The notes under the pieces were generated by a model, which did no database searches, was not told the DNA's origin, and saw only the letters and a list, made by a program, of their open reading frames with translations. A stretch of DNA of 35,509 nt, taken from the NCBI RefSeq assembly GCF_016741775.1, contig NZ_JAERRK010000036.1, positions 1 through 35,509 on the forward strand, given 5' to 3'. This document shows, in pieces, positions 32,307-35,509 of this stretch. Source of the DNA: Streptomyces actinomycinicus. GTDB lineage: Bacteria; Actinomycetota; Actinomycetes; Streptomycetales; Streptomycetaceae. How positions within the stretch are numbered: position 1 is the first letter of the stretch; every line of letters begins with the position of its first letter. A program made the position numbers and the translations under genes.

Positions 32307-33350
32307 TCAGGAGGTCTCGGCCTCCAGGGCGCGCCGCGTGTTGATCCCGTAGACACCCGTCGGGTCGCCCTGCACGTTGTGGCCGGCCTGGTACGACGCG
32401 ACCGCTCGGGTGACGTCGCGGTCGTACACACCGTCCACGGCACCCAGCAGGTAGCACAGGCACAGGGACCGCTTGAGGCGACGTTGCAGGTCCTCCACGT
32501 CCGGGCCGCTGTCGCCCTCACGCAGCACGGGGACTCCCGGGCTCTCGTGTCGCGGGCGGCTCGTGTCGCCGGGCGTTTCGGTCGCTGCGGAGGGCGGCGC
32601 GGACACCGCGTAGTCCTTCGCCGCGCGGTACGGGGTGGGTCCGTCCCCGCTCGTCCGGTCCCCGGCGGCGGAGGAGGTGCTGCGCGGCGGCCGGCCCGGT
32701 ATCTCCTCGGCCGAGGTGACCCGGGACCGCAGCGGCGGTCCGCTCGGCAGCGCGGGGGGAACGTCCGTCCCGGGCACGGGCGAGGCGGCAGGGCCGGCCG
32801 GCGCCGTGCCGCTCGGAGCGCCGCCACAGGTGTCCTCGAAGCCGTCGAGGCCGTAGACGACGAGGAGACTCGCACCGGCCAGCGCGAGGGCGGCGACGGC
32901 CGGCCCTCTGCTCCTGACCCACGGACGGCGGCGGAGGCGAAGGGGAACGTCCGGGCCGTGATCCACGACGTGATCGGGCATCGCGTCCGGCGGACCGGTG
33001 ACGCTGTGCGGTGTCGCTGCGTCGTCCGGTACGGCGTGACCGGACATCGCGTCCGGCAGTTCGAAGACGGGGGGCGGTGCCGCCGCGTCGTCCGGCGGAG
33101 GTCCGCTGTCACGGTGCACGGCGTCGTCCTCTCGCCGGACCGTGCCGCTCGCCCGCGGCTCCGGCCACGGGGCGCCCGCGGCGGGGTCGGGCTCGGGGTC
33201 GTCTTCCGTGCTCAGGACGTCCGGGCCCAGCCTTTGGAGCAGGGTCTCGAAGGCTGTCCGTACCGCCTCCTGCGGGTCTAGCGCCGGGCAGAAGTGCGTG
33301 CGGTGGGGGTCGAGGACTGCACCGCACGTGGTGCACTGCTCTGTCGCCAC
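32307..33350 (-). CDS. Single-pass membrane protein: Cys/His zinc-ribbon-like N-terminus, extracellular peptidoglycan-binding domain (347 aa)
   Basis: The cytoplasmic N-terminus has a zinc-ribbon-like cluster C6, C9, H16, H19, C21 (EQCTTCGAVLDPHRTHFC). An acidic Pro-rich segment follows. A TM helix lies at about 149-167 (preceded by RLRRRPWVRSRG). Outside, a Pro/Ser/Thr-rich spacer leads to a PG_binding_1 domain at about 284-347 (VLREGDSGPDVEDLQRRL; GVYDRDVTRAVASYQ). No hydrolase domain is present, so this is more likely a wall sensor or anchor than an enzyme. GTG 33350 is supported by AAGGAGG 8 bases upstream. The gene lies 296 bp upstream of the S1 protease gene on the same strand. Confidence 0.85.
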   Translation of the reverse strand: MATEQCTTCGAVLDPHRTHFCPALDPQEAVRTAFETLLQRLGPDVLSTEDDPEPDPAAGAPWPEPRASGTVRREDDAVHRDSGPPPDDAAAPPPVFELPDAMSGHAVPDDAATPHSVTGPPDAMPDHVVDHGPDVPLRLRRRPWVRSRGPAVAALALAGASLLVVYGLDGFEDTCGGAPSGTAPAGPAASPVPGTDVPPALPSGPPLRSRVTSAEEIPGRPPRSTSSAAGDRTSGDGPTPYRAAKDYAVSAPPSAATETPGDTSRPRHESPGVPVLREGDSGPDVEDLQRRLKRSLCLCYLLGAVDGVYDRDVTRAVASYQAGHNVQGDPTGVYGINTRRALEAETS

Positions 33351-33798
33351 TGGCGGTCCTCCTTCATGGAACGCCCCTGCGGACAAGGTCTCCCCGTGAG
33401 TGCGAGGGCCTCCCGGCCGGCTGTGGTCGTCGCGTCCACATCCGTCCCGGAAGGCCCTCGCCCTTCAGGCGCCGGCGAGAGCGGCATCGCCGGCTCACTG
33501 GTCACGTCACGTCTAGCCCGCAGCACTCTGCGATACGGCGGCGGTGTCGTGGTCAGGAATGCGGTCGTGCATCGGGTGCTCCTCCGGTTCGGGAAAGAAG
33601 GTGGGGCCGGTGAGGCGAGAAGTTGCGGGGCGGTGGTTCCGCCGTCGGTGTCCGGCAACCAGGTGGGCTGCGAGCGTTGCGGGTAAAAGAATTCATTCGC
33701 GAAATCCAGTCGAAAGTGTAATGGTGGTGTGCCGATGGCGTATGTTGCGATATTCGGTGCTGCTGAATCCGGTGATTCCGTCGTATGGACACGGCTTT
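33351..33798. promoter_or_regulatory. Intergenic region upstream of the peptidoglycan-binding gene
   Basis: A 448-bp gap. It includes a possible 19-codon ORF (33513-33572) and a 10-bp inverted repeat (GCGAGGGCCT at 33402-33411, AGGCCCTCGC at 33452-33461) in the leader. A comparatively A/T-rich stretch lies at 33680-33790, the likeliest promoter position for the minus-strand genes. No longer protein gene is supported. Confidence 0.4.
33513..33572 (-). CDS. Possible 19-aa peptide with a strong ribosome binding site
   Basis: ATG 33572 is preceded by CGGAGGAG at the right distance and encodes MHDRIPDHDTAAVSQSAAG before a TAG. It lies in the leader region of the peptidoglycan-binding gene, so it could be an upstream regulatory ORF. 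No family match; it may be chance. Confidence 0.25.
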   Translation of the reverse strand: MHDRIPDHDTAAVSQSAAG

Positions 33799-34239
33799 CT
33801 ACCTGGGTACTCTCAGCGTGAACCAGACCTTCTTGCCGCCTTGCACGGATTCGGCGCCCCACTTGTCGGCGAGGGCCTGCAGCAGTGCCATACCGCGGCC
33901 GTTCTCGTCGTCGTCGGCGGCCTCGCGCATGCAGGGCAGATGCTCGTCGGGGTCCCCGACCTCGACGAGGAGAGTGCCGCATCTGCGGGAGACCGTCAGG
34001 CGGAGAGTGGGGGCCGCACCGTCGTGCTCCGTGTCGCGAGCGTGCTCGACGGCGTTGCTCAGCACCTCCGAGGCGAGCAGGGCGGCGGTGTCCATCAGGG
34101 GCTCGAGACCCCAGGCGCTCAGTGTCAGCTCCAAGCGGTGGCGCAGATCGTGGACCGCAGCGGGACCGGCATTCGGAGTGGTGATCTGGAGTCGCGTGCA
34201 TTCCACGCGGCTGCTGCGTGTTGCGACGTTCGTGATCAT
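33799..34239 (-). CDS. RsbW-like ATP-binding protein (HATPase_c, anti-sigma kinase family; 146 aa)
   Basis: A small GHKL ATPase. The N-box is LASEVLSNAVEHA (about 55-67), the G1-like region VEVGDPDEHLP and the G2-like region ENGRGMALLQALADKWGAE (about 112-130). In streptomycetes this large family includes anti-sigma factors that bind sigma factors or phosphorylate anti-anti-sigma proteins, countered by SpoIIE phosphatases. It has no adjacent antagonist gene; a SpoIIE phosphatase lies 30 kb away in the window, and no link is claimed. ATG 34239 has AAGGG about 9 bases upstream and AGGAG immediately adjacent. Confidence 0.88.
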   Translation of the reverse strand: MITNVATRSSRVECTRLQITTPNAGPAAVHDLRHRLELTLSAWGLEPLMDTAALLASEVLSNAVEHARDTEHDGAAPTLRLTVSRRCGTLLVEVGDPDEHLPCMREAADDDENGRGMALLQALADKWGAESVQGGKKVWFTLRVPR

Positions 34240-34315
34240 CTCCTGAGACCCTTCCGGTGTCGTGGAAGCGATATATCCGAATGTCGGGGAAAACCGGGCA
34301 AAGAAATATCCGGAG

Positions 34316-34355
34316 GACTACCCAGTCGCCTACGCAATCGGGCGACTGGGTAGTC
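34316..34355 (-). terminator. Hairpin with perfect 15-bp stem
   Basis: GACTACCCAGTCGCC (34316-34330) pairs exactly with GGCGACTGGGTAGTC (34341-34355) around a 10-base loop. It is 59 bp after the stop of the lectin/chitin-binding gene and 77 bp before the ATPase start, both minus-strand. It is followed on the minus strand by T-rich sequence (ATATTTCTTTG). It most likely ends the upstream transcript. Confidence 0.7.
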
Positions 34356-34413
34356 GTGAGATCCCTGGAGGCCCGGGCCGCCATGACGGTGCCGACACGG
34401 TGGGCCGTGGGTT

Positions 34414-35509
34414 TCAGCAGACGCCGGCCTCTTCCCACTGCCCCCAGTTCGTGGGGCCTCCGGGTTCGTTGTTCCGGGTCCACCACCGGGCCTTCCACCG
34501 CCCGTGCCGGTAGGAGACGGTCTCTCCGCCGGTGTAGATCGTCGTGCTGTCCCAGGCGGGATCGGTGCAGCTGCCGGCACCGGTCGCCGCGTCGCTCGAG
34601 GTCGTGCCGGCCGACGGGGATCCCGAGGGCGGCGTACGCGGGGGGATGTCTGACGTGCTGCTGCTGGAAGGCGCCGGCCGCGAGGCGGAGGCGGACGGGG
34701 TGAAGGTCAGGGTCTGTTCGCCCGCGGTGCGTGAGCCGCCGACGGCGTTGCCGGTGGCGTTCGTCCAGTGCCGGGCGGGCGTCGTCTCGGCGAGCCGGCC
34801 GGTGTCCGAGGACATGCCGAGCACCAGGCCGCTGTAGCGGTTGACCAGCCGGAATGTCGTGGCCTGCGTGCCCTTGCCGGAGGCGCTGGGGACGATGAAC
34901 CACTGCTGTCCGACAGTGGGGCCATGGGCCCCCGCGGCGTTGACGACCGGCTTCGTGCCCCACTTGCGGCCGGTGGTGGACGTGGAGTCGACGCCCAGCA
35001 GTTGGTGGGTGGAGGCGTTGGCGATGCGGAACGAGCCGTCGCCGTTGGGGGAGAAGGCCCATGACGTCAGGTCGTTCCCGGAGACGGATGCCACCGAGGT
35101 GGTGGCGGAGCCGCCGGAGACCTGGGCGAGGAGGCGGCCGGCTCCGTTGCCGATCCGGTACGGCTTGTCCGGCTCGACGGGAGCGGCGGCGGGCTCGGAG
35201 GAGTCCACGGTGATGTCCACGTACTCGCCCAAGGAGCCCTTGGAACAGCCGAACGAGCAGTAGGAGCGGAAGTTCTTGCCGATGATCATGCTGTCCGTCC
35301 TGTTCCCGCCGTCGAGGAGCCAGCGGTACCAGGAGGCGGTGGTGTAGTCGCCGGTGTCGCCGAGCAGGCGCCATTTCTGGGTGCTCAGGTCGTCGGTGAC
35401 GTAGAGCTGCTGGGCTGCCTTGCCGCTCTGGTCGACGGCCTGCGGTGTGCCGATGTAGCGGCCGAGATAGGCGTCGTAGGCGATGTTCATGACGAACAGG
35501 GGTGAGGTG
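34414..35509 (-). CDS. 3' part of a secreted multidomain protein: propeller-like end, ricin-type lectin, chitin-binding type 3 domain (5' end outside window)
   Basis: The frame stays open to the window edge; an ATG at 35488-35490 lies inside a sequence like the last blade of a glycoside-hydrolase propeller (FVMNIAYDAYLGRYIG, then LSTQKWRLLGDTGDY), so the gene very probably begins outside. Numbering from that ATG, a ricin-type lectin domain lies at about 108-255 (YRIGNGAGRLLAQVSGGSA; QQWFIV; LVNRYSGLVLGM). A Ser/Pro-rich linker (268-300) and a chitin-binding type 3 domain follow (about 308-358; WDSTTIYTGGETVSY, WWTRNNEPG, WGQWEEAGVC). It is likely a secreted polysaccharide-binding enzyme or lectin. 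The catalytic class cannot be known from this window. A strong terminator follows. Confidence 0.85.
   Translation of the reverse strand, partial: TSPLFVMNIAYDAYLGRYIGTPQAVDQSGKAAQQLYVTDDLSTQKWRLLGDTGDYTTASWYRWLLDGGNRTDSMIIGKNFRSYCSFGCSKGSLGEYVDITVDSSEPAAAPVEPDKPYRIGNGAGRLLAQVSGGSATTSVASVSGNDLTSWAFSPNGDGSFRIANASTHQLLGVDSTSTTGRKWGTKPVVNAAGAHGPTVGQQWFIVPSASGKGTQATTFRLVNRYSGLVLGMSSDTGRLAETTPARHWTNATGNAVGGSRTAGEQTLTFTPSASASRPAPSSSSTSDIPPRTPPSGSPSAGTTSSDAATGAGSCTDPAWDSTTIYTGGETVSYRHGRWKARWWTRNNEPGGPTNWGQWEEAGVC

Noticed and set aside
33553..33792. A 79-aa minus-strand frame in the gap beside the ATPase gene
   Set aside because: No ribosome binding site or protein-like pattern, and low third-position G/C in its first half.
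1..35509. CRISPR array, tRNA, rRNA or biosynthetic gene cluster core
   Set aside because: No regularly spaced repeats, cloverleaf, rRNA sequence or synthase domains were seen on reading both strands by eye.

Overview
The window reads as chromosomal DNA of a Streptomyces or a very close relative. It is very GC-rich with strong G/C at third codon positions and frequent GTG starts. It encodes typical actinomycete families: two giant LuxR (LAL) regulators, a SpoIIE-type phosphatase with sensory domains, an RsbW-like ATPase, a streptogrisin-like protease, sortase-anchored surface proteins and an MMPL exporter. I see no rRNA, tRNA, CRISPR array, insertion sequence or phage module. About 23 protein genes are supported, plus one possible tiny ORF.

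Layout. 1-6.3 kb: a Cys-containing HTH regulator (-), a PAS-GAF-GAF-SpoIIE phosphatase (+), an MFS transporter and a membrane-anchored beta-propeller protein (both -, two-gene operon). 6.7-9.1 kb: a secreted LPETG-anchored phosphoesterase (+) convergent with the first sigma-like membrane protein (-; 'A'). 9.5-14.1 kb: an MMPL transporter and a PucR-type regulator (+), then a thiosulfate/3-mercaptopyruvate sulfurtransferase (-). 14.2-20.2 kb: two divergent paralogous LAL regulators. 20.2-25.5 kb: seven co-directional minus-strand genes. In transcription order these are a small CxxC protein, a roadblock/LC7 protein, a class-I glutamine-amidotransferase-like protein that has lost its catalytic residues, a degenerate serine-recombinase-fold protein, an 88-aa protein overlapping it by 4 bp, sigma-like protein 'B' with an extracellular F5/8-type C (discoidin) domain, and a second degenerate recombinase-fold protein. 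25.9-27.6 kb: divergent sigma-like protein 'C' with an extracellular ricin-type lectin domain (+), ending at a perfect 38-bp palindrome. 27.6-35.5 kb, all minus: an LAxTG-anchored thioester-domain surface protein, sigma-like protein 'D', a secreted S1 protease with a Tyr-rich repeat tail, a single-pass peptidoglycan-binding protein, an RsbW-like ATPase, and the 3' part of a secreted lectin/chitin-binding protein cut by the window edge.

How it may work together (inference). The window holds four paralogous membrane proteins that join an ECF sigma-like N-terminus, a ZAS-type zinc motif, one transmembrane helix and an outer tail. Two (B, C) keep good sigma-2 and sigma-4 regions and carry glycan-binding domains outside. 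Two (A, D) have a decayed sigma-4 and only short Pro/Thr tails. They lie among wall-anchored, peptidoglycan-binding and secreted proteins, so the locus looks like a cell-surface or glycan sensing island. The least expected part is the minus-strand array around B, where three proteins look like catalytically dead relatives of enzymes (two recombinase folds and one amidotransferase). That array is the best candidate for an undescribed signalling system. Fused ECF/anti-sigma proteins with sugar-binding tails are already known in actinobacteria, so the novelty lies in the four-paralog cluster and its partners, not in the architecture alone.
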